Below, in pieces: positions 11,461-24,284 of a stretch of DNA of 64,000 nucleotides. The position numbers and the translations under genes were made by a program. The notes below the pieces were generated by a model that worked only from the letters and a program-made list of their open reading frames with translations, did not search any database and was not told the origin of the DNA. Location of the stretch: NCBI GenBank assembly GCA_029931535.1, contig JAQPZY010001665.1:4275501-4339500 (forward strand). The letters are read 5' to 3'. The number at the start of each line of letters is the position of its first letter. Position 1 is the first letter of the stretch. The stretch is from Margaritifera margaritifera (Eukaryota > Mollusca > Bivalvia > Unionida > Margaritiferidae).

Positions 11461-13131
11461 CAGTGTTAGTAGAACGGCCAATATTAATGGCATCATCATA
11501 CTGTGCAGCAACTGGGGTCAGACCAGGATAAAATGCCTCCAGACCAGTACATGGATAAGTAGTTCATATCGAATGTATAGATGTCTTGTTTGGATGTGCC
11601 TTTTGCTGCAAAATATTCATGACAGGAACTCATTTTTTACAATAGAATAATTGGAAAAGAATCATCTTTTTAGGTATATTTCATTGTGGTTATGAAAGTA
11701 TATTGGCGGAAGTGCACGTGTAACATCAGTGTGAGATATGGTCACAAACTATTTTTTGATTGACCCGGAATGGAACCTTGGCCCTGGTAACGTATAATCA
11801 GCTTTTCAAAGTAATTATGTCAAATCTTGGTGCAAGTAATGGTCTATAATGGCACTGGCACTCTCCTAGTATAATTCAACTGTTGGTCTGAGTTCACCTT
11901 GGTTAAATTTACGTGTGTAATATATACATACATACGAAAATTAATGGCGATGTGACCCCTGTTCCGACAATAATGATTGTGAAGTAGGTCTAAGTTCTCA
12001 ATTCACGAACGGCAAGAGCTGCTCCTGCTATTATAAAAGCGGACATTCAGTCATAACGCGACTGTTACTGACTGTTGCTCTTAGACAGGTACTGTCACAC
12101 AATACGGACTTTGGAGATTTAGTGCTAAAGATAATGAACAATAATTGTTGGGGAACAAGTCATTAAGACTAGACCTATCCCTAACCTATCTTCAAGTGGC
12201 TTCAAACGATACAGTTTACTACAAATGAATAGTAACTGCAAATCCTCCCACTCTTCTGTGCTCATTGTACAGTAACAGATAAATGCATGAAATGTGACGC
12301 GAAAATACACTAGTAAATTCTGCACATGCTATAATGGCAAAGTGGTACATTGTAGTAAGAGTCCATTTCGCAGAAACGGAGCTGCTGCCTAATCTACATC
12401 AAATTTTGTTTTATCATATACACTTAATAGTGATATTTTCACTGTTTAATATACCGTGTCGTAGCCGAACATGGTAAGATGATAAATCAACGAAAAAGAA
12501 GATCTGTAAAACTGAAATGAAATAACCGTCTATCCCTTTCTGTAAATGATAGACTTTGTTCATGCTGTACTATCATATTGTGGCCTCACTGTACTACATT
12601 TAATACAGAGAAGATCTGATTCACATTATTGTGTCAGTGCTATTCATATAGAAGCAGAGCCACTCGCATTTTATTTTTCTCAATACATTAGGTATATATT
12701 CTAGTCATCTAACATTTACATCAGAAATTCCTTCTGAGTCTTAAGTAGTCCTTGATCTCACATTCATCTCGATAATTTCATCCCAATAGGATGTGAAAAA
12801 TTAAAAGCTTCATTGATATTTATAAATGTATATTTAAACCAGCTTCTCTTCTCCGGAATCCTGAAGGCCGATTAACAATTGTTGGCTTTAATAATTTTTT
12901 TATTTCTGAAGGCAAATGTGCTTAAAGAAGGTACAGCACGCAACACAACACGCTGACCAAATACATTTGAATTTTACCAGAAGACACGATATATCTTTAT
13001 AGCAGTTTTTGTTAACATTGACCCATTTCTTAGCTACCTATGCCGATGTACACATCGGACACACTAAGATACTTGCTACGTCACTTAGTGTCACCGTAAC
13101 TCTATAACGGCCCTAAATCATGTCATCTTAA
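11461..13131. other. Intergenic DNA, one TATA-like site, no recognised gene
   Basis: No gene recognised. TATAAAA at 12032-12038 is followed after about 12 bases by a CATTCAGTC initiator-like block, which looks like a pol II core promoter, but I find no ORF after it on the plus strand. A 66-codon minus frame (12125-12325) has no recognisable domain. Confidence 0.4.
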
Positions 13132-14396
13132 ACGAGGGGTATTTAAAAGGTTCTAAATATTTTCTTATAACCTATGTTTTTGATTTCAATCTGTCATTAA
13201 ATTTAATGCCGATGGATAGACCGAATAACGCTCTATAAACTGATATACACGTGCAGCACGACAGACAACTACAGATATACACGTGTAACCTAACAATGTC
13301 AGAGAAGGAGTACAATCTTGCTACTAAGTAAAGAGCATACCGTAAAATTAGGCCGCTGTTAGGGTCCTCTCCCACTGACATCAAAGCAGTCTTGGATATA
13401 GTTTGCGGATGTAATTTTCTGTCAAATCCTACAAGTCTGAGGTGGTTTCATGGTTCTAAAGATTGTCGTATATCTATGGAAGATGACCCACGTTCTGGAA
13501 GACTGTTGACTGCGATTGGTGATCGGGAAATGGATGTTGTGAAGGGAGCAGTTGATGAAGATGCTCAATACACAATGCAAAATAGTTCGATTATCATAAG
13601 CATTAATTCATTAGCTGTTTTAATATACTGAAGAATCATATAAAGCTCAAAAAGGCTTGTGCAGGATGGGTCCCGCATTTGTTAACGGCTGATCAAAAAC
13701 AGACTCAGATTGCACGCGCCAAATAGCTACTCGCCAAATATGAAATAAATGTCCAGAGACGTTTGAATGCGGTTGCCGCAGGTGATGAAACATGAGTTTA
13801 CTTTTTGGAACCCAACTCAAGAGAAAATAATAAAGTTTGGATCTGAGAAATCGAGCAGAGACCACAAATTGCTCGACGTCGTCAGACTGTCATTCAAGTG
13901 GCCCTGTCTTCCAGCTACAGGTGACTTACTCTGCTGTGTCGCTGAACATTTTGATGCCCAAAAACGCTGTCAAGACTTGTGGAACACTAACAAACCACCC
14001 AAAGGCATCCATCTAATTTATTACAACGCACCGGAGCATAAATCCGCCGTCTTGACAGACTGTCTTAAGGTGCACAAGATCGAAGCTTTGACACATTCTC
14101 CATACCGTCCTGATTTATCACCAAGTGATTTTTACCTGAATCAAGTTATCAGAAATGTGCCTAAGGGAAGACGATTGGAAAGTCGCCGTGCGCTTGGAAA
14201 AGAAGTTTTCCAGAGTATGAACAACATACCAAAAAGTCAATACAAAATGGACTTTAATAATTGAATAATCAGAATGAGAAATTGTGTAGAAGTGCATGTG
14301 AGTACTTTGAGAGGATGAACTGACGTACTGTTAACTGATAAATAACTTTCTTATACAGCGCACTACTATATTCAGAATATTTTAAATACCCCTTGT
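13132..14396 (+). mobile_element. Mariner-type DNA transposon (inactive)
   Basis: About 1.27 kb, the usual mariner size. Left end 13132-13160 (ACGAGGGGTATTTAAAA) and right end 14374-14396 (TTTTAAATACCCCTTGT) are inverted repeats of each other. A clean TA target duplication is not seen; the flanks have decayed. The interior holds a broken transposase on the plus strand. Confidence 0.85.
13392..14264 (+). pseudogene. Mariner transposase pseudogene
   Basis: The protein family is recognised from several blocks. The HTH region has RISMEDDPRSGRLLTA. A WVPHLLT-type block sits at about 13667. The first catalytic Asp is kept in AAGDET at about 13783, but the next Trp codon is TGA. In the second catalytic block (about 14020-14040) the expected H-x-D-N-A-P-x-H reads IYYNAPEH, so the Asp is lost. 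The third catalytic Asp is kept in PDLSPSDFYL (about 14110-14140), followed by the GRRLESR and IPKSQYK blocks typical of the C-terminus. Frameshifts split it into two frames (13392-13631 and 13767-14264). The spacing fits the D,D34D mariner class. It cannot encode an active enzyme. Confidence 0.9.
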
Positions 14397-16180
14397 ATCA
14401 TGAATTATTGCAAATCACTTGACGTGGTGTAAGCCAAACAAGTGTCTATAATGGTAATCATGCAATAATAAAACATAACTGTGAGAAATATTGATTTAAA
14501 TACACCTCATACATAATAAAATGCATAATGTCTTCTGAGTCATCCTAAAGTACTTTAAATTCATTTGACTTTAGGTATTGGCTATTTTACTGAATGAAAT
14601 TAGTTATTGTCAAAATAAGTTTAATAGAATCGTACATTTATGTTCATTTTATTAAAACAAGTCAGTGAATCATATCAATCAGTGATTTGCCTTATATGAT
14701 AGATCAGAATCATATGCTTAAGTTCATTTTAATGAAACTGACAAAGATCGTTCAATGATCGCAATCAAGCTCAATTTTTTCCTCGCCAAGGCTCACAAAA
14801 GATAAAAATTAATTCACATTTTTCATACATTTCTTTCAGAATTGGTAATTTTGTAATATCTTCTATACATGAGAAGCAACTCTTCTTAGATGTACAGAGC
14901 AAAAAAGAAAGATTTCTGCTGTTTCAAATTAGTACTATAACTGGAAATTTCGAGGTAAAGTCAAGGTTTTCCAGCGGTTGAAGGGTAAATTCCATTTGTC
15001 ACATGACAATATTTACATTATTCTGTTTTCGCAGTTTTAAGTCTTTGATAGTATACACATTGAAATATTTAACACTAAAGAAACAGAAAATCATGTAGAA
15101 AGAAAAAATAAATTTTTGACAATGTACATTTTGGGATGTTTATGTGTTTGTTATTCCTGGATATCCTTTACTCTTGGTATGACATTTGCGGTCCTTAAAG
15201 GACCAACTATACCACAGTTAATATCCTTGTACATCTGTGTGAACTATTTGCACATTTACTCTGCTCGATTTCTTTAATGTTACAGAGAGTTTATTGGGTA
15301 GGTATTGATAATTTAAAATTATAATACATCCATTATCTGATTAATACATATATCTACACCATCAAAAACAAATCTATTTGACTTACAAAAAAAATTACTT
15401 TTCTGCTCTTGCTCCAAGAATATAACTAAATACATTGTTTTAATAGCTGACCAATCTAGCTGTCAGAGATTATATTTTACAGACTTTGACATAATTCAAT
15501 ATACGACCTAAGTTTGCGGAATGAGCTTCCGAACTGGCATGTTCGAGTTTTGCTATTTGACTAACTTAGTACCACCTTGTGGGCGCTTGACGTGGATATG
15601 GGCACGTGCTTGGGATTTTAAAACTTTACTCCTTACGTTATTGTCATCTCCAAAGGCGGATACAGAGAGACAGAGACAGACAGAGAGAAGAAAAAGAAGA
15701 AGAAGAAAACAAAAAGGTGGTTGGAGGGACAAGCATTCCCATAAGTTAACAGATTATGAGGAGCATAGATAGATCAATGCATACATAAAGTAGATAGATA
15801 AATAAACAGATATATAGCAAGATTTGAACACTCATTTTAACATCGTATAATCACACCAACGCATAGAATTGAAAGATTTAGATTACTTGAAAGGAAATGT
15901 CATAATAAATGCGGTAAATATACACAAGTTTTATTCACCCAACTCTACGTCATTATGTTATCAAAATTGTATCCTTTAATTTCAGTATACAGATTTACAA
16001 CTGTAATTTAGTATATTAACACTTAGTTCCCAGTTTTTAACATCGAAATGCTAGTTTGTCCCTCATTCAGTGAAGTCACGTGGTCTACAAATAGTTTTCC
16101 ATGTTAAATGACATTTGCTTACGTCATATGGTTTACTAACACTGTTAAATGTTCATCTATGATTCTTCATTTTGAGGAAT
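14397..16180. other. Intergenic DNA, no gene seen
   Basis: AT-rich unique DNA. An 83-codon frame at 15521-15772 ends in an Arg/Lys/Gln-rich tail made by an AGA/GAC-rich simple repeat, and I do not regard it as a gene. Confidence 0.5.
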
Positions 16181-16184
16181 ATGT

Positions 16185-16305
16185 GAAGTAACTCGAAAAT
16201 ACAATCTATCAAAGGAGTAAATGTGAAGCGACTCAAGTTAATACAATCTATCAAAGCAGTAAACGTGAAGCGACTCAAAGTAAATACAAGCTATCAAATG
16301 AGTAA
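16185..16305. repeat. Short tandem repeat, unit about 45-48 bp
   Basis: Two and a half copies of a unit with GTGAAGCGACTCAA, ATACAATCTATCAAA and AGTAAA. No coding meaning. Confidence 0.75.
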
Positions 16306-16636
16306 ACAATGACCTGTTGCTATTAGCATATGAAATATTATAAATTTAGCGGGTTTTTACTTAGACAATTCTCTCCTGCGTAAATTAGTATTTACTTTGA
16401 AAATGTCGGAGTTATGACAATTTTAATTTGTATACAATACATAGTCAATCAACTAGGTGACGGCCATTAGACCTGAATGTCTCTTAAGCCTTCATTTTGC
16501 CTCCGATTTCGTAATGCCCTAACCCTTTCATATAGATAGTATTGATTGTCCGTTCATATGTACAGGAAAATGTTTGAGTTTAATTGACATAAGGTGATAG
16601 TTTCATTGATCCAACACTAGCTAATAATGTACCTAT

Positions 16637-16639
<3 letters not shown>

Positions 16640-16704
<65 letters not shown>
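16640..16704. repeat. (CT)n microsatellite
   Basis: An uninterrupted CT dinucleotide run of about 65 bp. Confidence 0.97.
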
Positions 16705-16709
<5 letters not shown>

Positions 16710-17546
16710 CAGACTTCTGGGAAAATTTGATTTCAATGAGTTTATTCAATCGTTCATAATCCAAGGTCGATTCCAGGTCAAAAAACCTGACTGGAAATGT
16801 ATTGTTAAATACGAAGTCGGTACATAATATGAAAATGCTTTCAAATGTAGACTAATTGAAGACGCATCGCTTAGTTCATTGCAGACGCTAATGTTTGATA
16901 GCAGTTTGATTCAGTCGATAATATGGGAAGTAACTAGACAATTTCCAGCCTCTGTTGAATCATGTTGAATTGTTGCCGTCTTTAACTTGTTTTCATCTGC
17001 GGATGCGGCTCTTCGTACTCGCTGTCAAACTGTTTTTATTTATGTACTTGATGCATGCAGCTTTCTTACACCAGACAGTGATACATGGTGCCATATTATT
17101 GATAAATTCGGTGTGCATGTGTACTTGTATTTATATTTATTGTCCTAGATTGATTTTTTCAATACTCTTTTGGAAATGATGTCCCGATTTACTAGTTCTT
17201 ATTATTAATGATCAAATTATGTATTTCCATCTTCTGGGTATTACAACTGTTATTTTACATGTGGAATAGTATATAAGAAACGTTTGACTGTGCACCATTT
17301 TGATACCTATTGGGTTTTGATACTCCTGTTATTCATTTAAATTGTGTGCTCTGACCATACTCATGTCAGCTTGTGTACTTTTATCCTTTAGCTCTTTTTA
17401 CGGGTTCAAGGTCTAGAATAATAAAGCAACTCTTCAAGTTTACCTAACGGTATAAATGTTCTCCCTTTTTTCTATACTGGATGTGCAAACAAACATGCTC
17501 CAAGAATTGTTTAATAGCTACCTAAAGAGTCCACTGGCATCAAAAA
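16705..17546. other. 3' flank of the GPCR, no gene seen
   Basis: Unique AT-rich DNA. The 74-codon plus frame at 16955-17179 is hydrophobic but has no recognisable domain and lies downstream of the receptor on the other strand. Confidence 0.45.
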
Positions 17547-18875
17547 TCAATTCCATCTAGAGAAGCATGGGAGTCTCCCATAAAATGATCGTAGTTCCCG
17601 CACAAATATTTTGTCACAGAACCCATATATAATTGGATTAGCCATGTTGTTAATAAAAAATGACCAGACAAATGTATTCTACAGATACAATCCTGCAGGT
17701 AGCAAAGTCGCCAGAAAGTCTTTCTTCATGAAAACCACAAGCTTCAAACTTAAATGTGGCATGAAACTACAGAAGAAAACAACCGTTATCATAAACATAA
17801 TAAATGTTATTCTCCTAGTTCTCGTGTCTTCTTTGCTCAATTTCTTTTTTTCTTTTTGTCCTGAAGTCTTGTCGGATGCGAGGGAGTACTCTCCATTTTT
17901 CCCCCCGATTTTGAAAATCTTTCCTGGACTTTTCCATGGGAGATCATTGGACGTGAATTTCAGCTTATAGCTAGAGACCTTTTTCTCTGAGTTGAAGACC
18001 TTTGCCGCATCCGTTTCTGAGTCCTCCTGGGCATCTTCTATTGACTGCAGTGGAGTTTCTTTGGTTCCAGAAGAATCTTTACTTGAACTAGTAGTCGATA
18101 ACGGCGGAAACTTTGAATCACTAACTGTACTTTTGAAGGTCTTATGTTTAAAAACCTTGGCCCCAATCATGAAATACAACACACACAGGACTGCGAAAGT
18201 TCCAAATACAATAAACATTAGAAGAAAGTTGAAATAGGCTTGATATTTGGTCTTCTTAAACCATTCTTCAGTTCAGCATCGGACACCAGTAATATTGCCT
18301 ACCCCAGTGTGTTCTATGCTATAACCATACAATACAGGATCGGGCCATGAGATTGCTAATCCAATAGACATCGCTATTCCGCAACACACTTTTGCCATGG
18401 TCTCAGACATTTGCTTTCCCAGAGGAACACATATCATCCTATACCTGTCTGCGGCAATTACAAGCAGTACAAGGGCGGAACTTGTGCACATGAAATAGTT
18501 CACAAAACGCAGGATCTTACATACCGCTGTGGCGTAAAACATTAAAGGATACCGAAGATCGACCAAAATAAAGGGGATTCCAATTGAGCATGTGACCATA
18601 TCAAGAACTCCGAGGCACAAAATGAATATCCTGTGATTTGATCGTTTTGTTCTGAACGTGTAGATCAAAAGCACGTGCAAGTTTCCGATAAATCCAATAA
18701 GCATAAGAATGCCAACAAACACAGCGCCACCTATGTGTGTTTTGGCATTAGCGTCATTAATTTCTTCCAAAGTTAGCCCTTCTCTAGTGTCAGACACCGA
18801 TGTCATATCATACAGTGCACCGAATGTTGCGTTTTCGTCAAAGGTTTCAGAAATGGCTCGAGCTGCAGAAGTCAT
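17547..18875 (-). pseudogene. Rhodopsin-family (class A) GPCR, single exon, two in-frame stops
   Basis: One continuous minus-strand frame of 442 codons from ATG (18875) to TGA (17547-17549), broken only by TGA at codon 201 (18273-18275) and TAG at codon 399 (17679-17681). All seven membrane segments can be placed. TM1 is about 49-73 with GN, TM2 about 83-105 with LD, and TM3 about 118-142 after Cys119 and ending in DRYR (143-146). TM4 is about 162-180 with Trp177. Extracellular loop 2 has Cys200, the expected disulfide partner of Cys119. TM5 is about 213-236. A long Ser/Lys-rich third cytoplasmic loop covers about 240-350. TM6 is about 356-378 with FCSFMP in place of CWxP. TM7 is about 396-420 with NPIIY. 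The N-terminus has N-glycosylation sites (NAT at 15). This is a peptide- or amine-type orphan receptor; the ligand is not deducible. The TGA comes straight after Cys200 and the TAG just before TM7. No frameshift and no splice sites explain the stops, so it is a young pseudogene, a segregating null allele, or a case of sequence error or readthrough. Confidence 0.9.
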
Positions 18876-20330
18876 TGTATCTTTTTATCAGTAAGGAAAT
18901 AAAGAATTGATTTACAGCTTCTCAGTCAATACCTCTGTCCTAAATCAATTCTTGTAAATATTCGAATTCAGTTACAGTGAATAGTATATCAAGTACATTT
19001 AATATATTTCTGGAAGAGTCGATATAAAATATAAACTCGATCCAATATTTCAGCTCTCTTTCCTGTATTGTATAAAATTGGCTTGTTGTGTCAGTTAAGA
19101 ATTTAATAAATATTTCCGTCTGTTTTTGAACTCAATGAAATAAGGCAGTGATGTTTTCACAGTTTCGTGTAATTATACAATGATATTCAAATACGTTCAT
19201 CTCTCTCATTATATATAATTGGTTGACCCAACATAAGTCAACGGTTAAATATAGAAACTGTTGTTTTCAAGTCTACATAGGTAGTCAAAAGTTATACTGT
19301 ACGACAGATAATGTATAAATATCTCACCCAAATCATTTATATGAAATTAAATAAAACGTAAAGTCATGAAATATTTTCATAAATCTTTCAGTAAGTACTC
19401 TATGCCATTTACCATTGTAACTGTTTCATATATGCAGGTCCTAATTCAGTTTTAATCATACACAAATACATAGATCGATGCACGAGTAAGTGATATTTAC
19501 ATAATTACGTTCAAATTTAAAAACAACTGATATAATTTTGTTTCGTGTGAGAATTTGCATTTGTTCTAATTACTTTGATATTAAAATTCATTGTCCATAA
19601 AGTCATATGTCTAGATATTTATTTTGTTACCAAAAATGTCAGAAAACTATCTTGCGTAACGAGGATTTTATGCAATTGATATTGAGGGTTTGCAGTTATT
19701 ATTTCCAATACATCATGAAGATTGTCAATAAGCTATACATTATAAGTGAAAAAGTGATTAAAAATAAAATATGCAACCGGAGTTTCCTATGAAAATAATA
19801 ATAATAATTTGGTACATAATAATATTTGGCCGGTGTAATAGAATAAGAATGAAATTGTCATATTAACCCCCTCACTGCCATACACAACGTTCTCAAAAAG
19901 GGAAACACAATTAAAGAGAACACATTTTTTTAAAAATCAAAAGCTTTCACCTTTATAAACATCTGTCCTACAATGCAATCTTTACAAATGCAGTCTCTGT
20001 GAATATTAACTGAGCTTGAACAGATGAATTTGTATTAACAATAAATTCAATAAGGCGATGCAAACTTTGACACAAAACGGGCAATGGACTAGTTTTGTGA
20101 CCACTTGTTTTTTAAGTGGCCAACATATGTCATTGAAGACAAATAAGATGTGAATACGGAACAGATTATGTTCCCTGTCTTTATTATTGTATTAACAAAC
20201 TATATTGAATTTCTGCCCAGAATATGTATGACAACACCATCATAAAATTCCAAGCCTTAAAAGAAATAGGTACTATTTTTTCCAACATTTGGATATTTGG
20301 ATATCATATGGCTTGGTCTCAAAAAATACG
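18876..20330. other. 5' flank of the GPCR, no other gene seen
   Basis: Unique AT-rich DNA upstream of the receptor start. No TATA box close to the ATG, no RNA gene and no repeat were recognised. Confidence 0.5.
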
Positions 20331-20337
20331 ACACTAG

Positions 20338-20480
20338 AGCAAACGTAATATGCAATGTATTATATGAGTAAACATAATACACAAGGTATTATATGCGTAA
20401 ACGTAATACACAATGTATTATATGAGTAAACTTAATACACAATGTATTATATGAGTAAACGTAATACACAATGTATTATA
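20338..20480. repeat. 29-bp tandem repeat with palindromic core
   Basis: Five copies of AGTAAACGTAATACACAATG plus TATTATATG. The core TAATACACAATGTATTA is close to a perfect palindrome, so each unit can fold as a short hairpin. Confidence 0.9.
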
Positions 20481-20530
20481 TCTGTATATGCAGCTGCTGA
20501 TTTTTATTTGAAAATCATTGTTCGAAAAAG

Positions 20531-20675
20531 AATGAAGGTTAATTAGGTATTAATTATGTGTATTAATTAAGTATAAACTCGATGTGGACACATCATTTTT
20601 AAGAATGAAGGTTAATTAGGTATTAATTATGTGTATTAATTAAGTGTAAACTCGATGTGGAACATCTCATTTTTA
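20531..20675. repeat. 72-bp direct duplication
   Basis: Two nearly identical units (AATGAAGGTTAATTAGGTAT then TAATTATGTGTATTAATTAAG, ending CTCGATGTGGA) starting at 20531 and 20603. Differences are one or two bases plus one small length change. Confidence 0.9.
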
Positions 20676-20842
20676 AAAAAAATGAGGTGAACATATCATC
20701 GTTATCAACAGCATCAGCCAGCCATGAGCTTTTGGGAAACTTTTTCCGGCATTTCTTAGTAGAAGCTGGCACCCATGTTTGATCTAATCCTCGAGGATTA
20801 TATTGACTACAGGGGCTGTGGCTACTCTCGATCTTTTATTAA

Positions 20843-21092
20843 GGGGCCCGGGGTTGCCGAGTGGTCTAAGGCGCTCGCCTTAACAGAGCACTCACACATC
20901 TCACCGTTGTTTCGCTTGAGTTCGAGTCTCGCCTCAACCAACGGGGTATGTGAGAAAGCTTGCCAGTAGCATCCCGCAGGTCGGTGGTTCTTTCCGGGGT
21001 CTTCCAATCTTCTTCCTGCGCCAAATATACTGGCTGCCATGTATAGCTTATCATGTGCTGAAAAATGGAGTTAAACCCCACAAGATTTGTTT
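20843..21092 (+). mobile_element. tRNA-derived SINE (copy 1)
   Basis: The head carries pol III promoter boxes: A box GCCGAGTGGTCTAAGGCG at about 20856 and B box GAGTTCGAGTCTCG at about 20919, as in class II (Leu/Ser-like) tRNAs. The body has GCTTGCCAGTAGCATCCCG and CAAATATACTGGCTGCCATG. The tail has GAAAAATGGAGTTAAACCCC followed by a T/A-rich end. It matches the copies at 25830-26087 (+) and 40463-40702 (-) along its whole length. The ORFs across it are shadows. Confidence 0.9.
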
Positions 21093-22410
21093 TTTAAGGG
21101 AACAATTTTAAAGTAAAAGGTCATATGAGAACAAAAGCCAATTATTTCTAGTCATATATCATTATTTGCAGATATTCATTTGTGTAATTAGTACAATATT
21201 GTTAGAAAGTGAATCAAACTGACAGAGATTTTATCATATTTATAAGTAATTTCATTCCGTTTATTGACAAACGCTGGTGGTCTGAGAGTGTTGTATACCT
21301 CATAGATACGGCTCGAATTAAGGAAATGAATGCGTTGGAAGGGAATGCATTCTTAATATTTATCCAGGAGATACTATTACCGTGCAAACTCTTTGATTTA
21401 GTATGAAATTATATATGTATCATATTGACCGATATTGAAAAGACCACGACTTCAAGCAAAATTAACAATGAAAGTACTGAAAGTACTATTGTACATCCGG
21501 TTAGCATGAGTTGCAGAAAATTTTTCACCTGTGTGCTTTTAATCACACGAAGATTCCAAAACAAAAAGTGTGTTGCTATGTAACATTACGTTATATTAGG
21601 TATGTCATGAAGCTACAGTACGTACAATCAAGTCACGCCAAACTGTGTATTAATACGCAATTCATTATTAAAAAAAAGATTTCTGTATTCAAACTTACAC
21701 GTATTCATTTTAACGTTATAAAAGAACACCTCGTTCTCCCACAATATTCAACAGTACAAACGCAAACATCTATAATTATTGCATGTTGCGTCATTGTCAG
21801 GAATATAAATTGTAGTTAAAGCAAAACCAGGTGTGATTAGAGGAGTATTTGTGCTGTTAACGTTATACTTGCGTCCATATAATGACACAAATTGAACATA
21901 TCTTAAATATTTTAGTATCTCGTTTAAACAGCAATTATTCAATTTTATTGAATTTACCTGCTTAAATGATAGATAAAGTGACAGGGAAATACTTGATCCT
22001 TGAAGAGTGAGTTCATGGCATGATTACCCGAACACTTTTGTTAAAACGTATTTACAGCAGCATGAAGTAGGTCCCAAGTTCGGCCCCCAACATGCTCAAT
22101 CATTTAATACTGATTCTGCACTTTCATCGATAATGTTAGCTGTATCAACTGTTGCTTCGCAATTGACTCTTAATACATGAAGTTTAAGAGTAGCTCTGGA
22201 TGCCTGAAGCAAACATAAAGGATTCTCTACTGTCATGGAGAGTGTTACCAAATCGATTTCACTGACACTTTTCTCTGGAGTCCCATACAAAACTTATACA
22301 GCAAAATCTCAGTGGTTAACGAACTGTTCATCCGCCACTTTTTACTAATGAAACAGAAGAAAAAAAAAACAATGCTGAATTGCATACCTCTACGGCTTAA
22401 TAACAACGTT
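21093..22410. other. Intergenic DNA, no gene seen
   Basis: Short frames at 21209-21406, 21511-21819 and 22096-22290 have no recognisable domains, splice context or composition that would support a gene. Confidence 0.5.
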
Positions 22411-22414
22411 CATC

Positions 22415-22590
22415 CTCACAGACATAATTATATTGCTTAAAATCCACGTTCATCCTTGCAGAAATAATTATACTGCTTGAAATCCACGTTCATCCTCGCA
22501 GACATAATTATACTGCTTGAAATCCACGATCATCCTCGCAGACATAATTCTACTGCTTGAAATCCACCTTCATTCTCGCAGACGTTTTGT
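22415..22590. repeat. 41-bp tandem repeat
   Basis: Four to five copies of GACATAATTATACTGCTTGA followed by AATCCACGTTCATCCTCGCA, with point changes. Confidence 0.9.
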
Positions 22591-22599
22591 AATTTCCGG

Positions 22600-24280
22600 T
22601 GGTAAAGGAACGAGTGATGTTACTTCTTTTCTTTTCACTGCCATAATACATATCAAATTATAGATTCAGAAAAAAAATACAGAACTCGAAGTTAAGTATG
22701 TATTCCGACAAACAAGACGAAAATTCTTCTATATTTATTTATTACAGCATCTAGAACATACAGTATAATCACTTTATTATATACTTCATAAATAGTCCCA
22801 TTAGTTTAACGTTGTTTCTACCGGTCAAAATCCAGCGATATTTACGGTAGTTAATTAAAAACATTAACCTCTTCTTTATATGGTAAACACGTGCCCGCAT
22901 TCGATAAATTACTTCTGGCTACGGCTAAATAAAAATGTTGACGGAAACGTGGAACGCTGACCACGTCATGAATCTGATGGCCACCAGATGCCGACAAAGA
23001 CTCGTAACTCTTTCTACCTAATAGCAATGCTGGAGAACCAGTAGATCTAACTCTCTTCCAAATAAAACTATCTATCATACAAATTAAATAAAGAAAATAT
23101 GAATACATTCAAAGATTTGAAATGCAAGAAAAACTTAATATAATGTATAAAAAGTATTGAAAATGGACGCCTAGTAATCGCTCGTTGCTGCTGTCAGCAC
23201 GAGAGAGAGAGAGAGAAAAAGAGAGAGAGAGAGAGAGAGAGTCAAACTGACCATTGCATCGTATCAGTCAACAGCTTATCTTTCAGTTAAACAGTTCACT
23301 TTCATCCACTCTGAATGACATTGTTTTATCCTGTACTCGGAATTTAACGAAACACAAACGACTCCTTCTTTTTAGGTATTATCCAAGATCGATGGATCAC
23401 AATGCCCTGGCATCAATCATGACGCACACTGCACTTTAAAATTTACCCGCCATCATGACAGCAGCATTGAGACAATCACAGCAGCACTGAGACAATCACA
23501 ACAATACTGTAACCTTTGACTGATGTTTTCTCTTTCATCTTTTCATAATGGCATCTTCAATTTTCATGGATGTATTGCGTCATCGTTTTCCTAATAGCAA
23601 TGTTTCGTTGTGTTTCTTTGGCTACATGACGTTCCATCCTCTTTAACAAACTTAGTTTCGTTCAGTGTTGAATGAAAATCACCCATGTACGCGCGCGACT
23701 CCATAGCAGTAAAGTAGAGTGTATTACTCCACAGTGTTCAGGTTTCATTCATTAATTGAACGACGTGCAAAATGTTCAACAAAACGTTGAAATATTTTTT
23801 TGTTTCAATTATGTTATTCCTATAACATAACAGAATGATTAATATGCTTGTTTCTAAGTATATAATGATAAAGTTATTGACCGAGTATTAAAATATAATG
23901 GGACCTCGAAACCCTGGGATTATGCGCCACCTGACCTCGGGTCCAATATTTTTCAATACTCAGTTAATTAGGTTAAACGTACTGACCTCTTGTGGTGTAC
24001 AGTTATGTGACTGACATCGTTCCTGTTTCACCCACTTAAAACTCTTTAAAACTTCAACTAGTTTTCAAGTCTTGTGGCTGTGCCAATAGTATAGTTTGAC
24101 GCTATAGCGGTAAAATGGCACTATGGCGGTTATGGGAATTGGCATTACGCCGCCATTTTAAAAATGTGGCACTATGGTGGTTATGGGAAACGAAATGTTA
24201 AAAATTTCCATAGGATTTACATGATGAGCCGTTATACTAGCAAAAACATTATACGGGCAAGAGAAAATATAATGTTAAAA
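22600..24280. other. Intergenic DNA with a (GA)n run, no gene confirmed
   Basis: A GA-rich microsatellite lies at 23203-23241. An 85-codon minus frame at 22851-23108 (with ASGGHQIHDVVSVPRFRQHF) is unusually GC-balanced for this region and may belong to an unrecognised repeat or exon. Near 24100-24185 a GGCACTATGGCGGTTATGGG motif is repeated two to three times. Confidence 0.4.
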
Positions 24281-24284
24281 CTAC

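Noticed and set aside
17611..18237. Plus-strand ORFs of 119 and 81 codons
   Set aside because: Antisense shadows of the GPCR.
18273..18275. Selenocysteine codon explanation for the GPCR TGA
   Set aside because: A second stop (TAG) occurs downstream, no SECIS element was recognised, and selenoprotein GPCRs are not known to me.
20775..21081. ORFs across the SINE at 20843
   Set aside because: Shadows of a tRNA-derived element.
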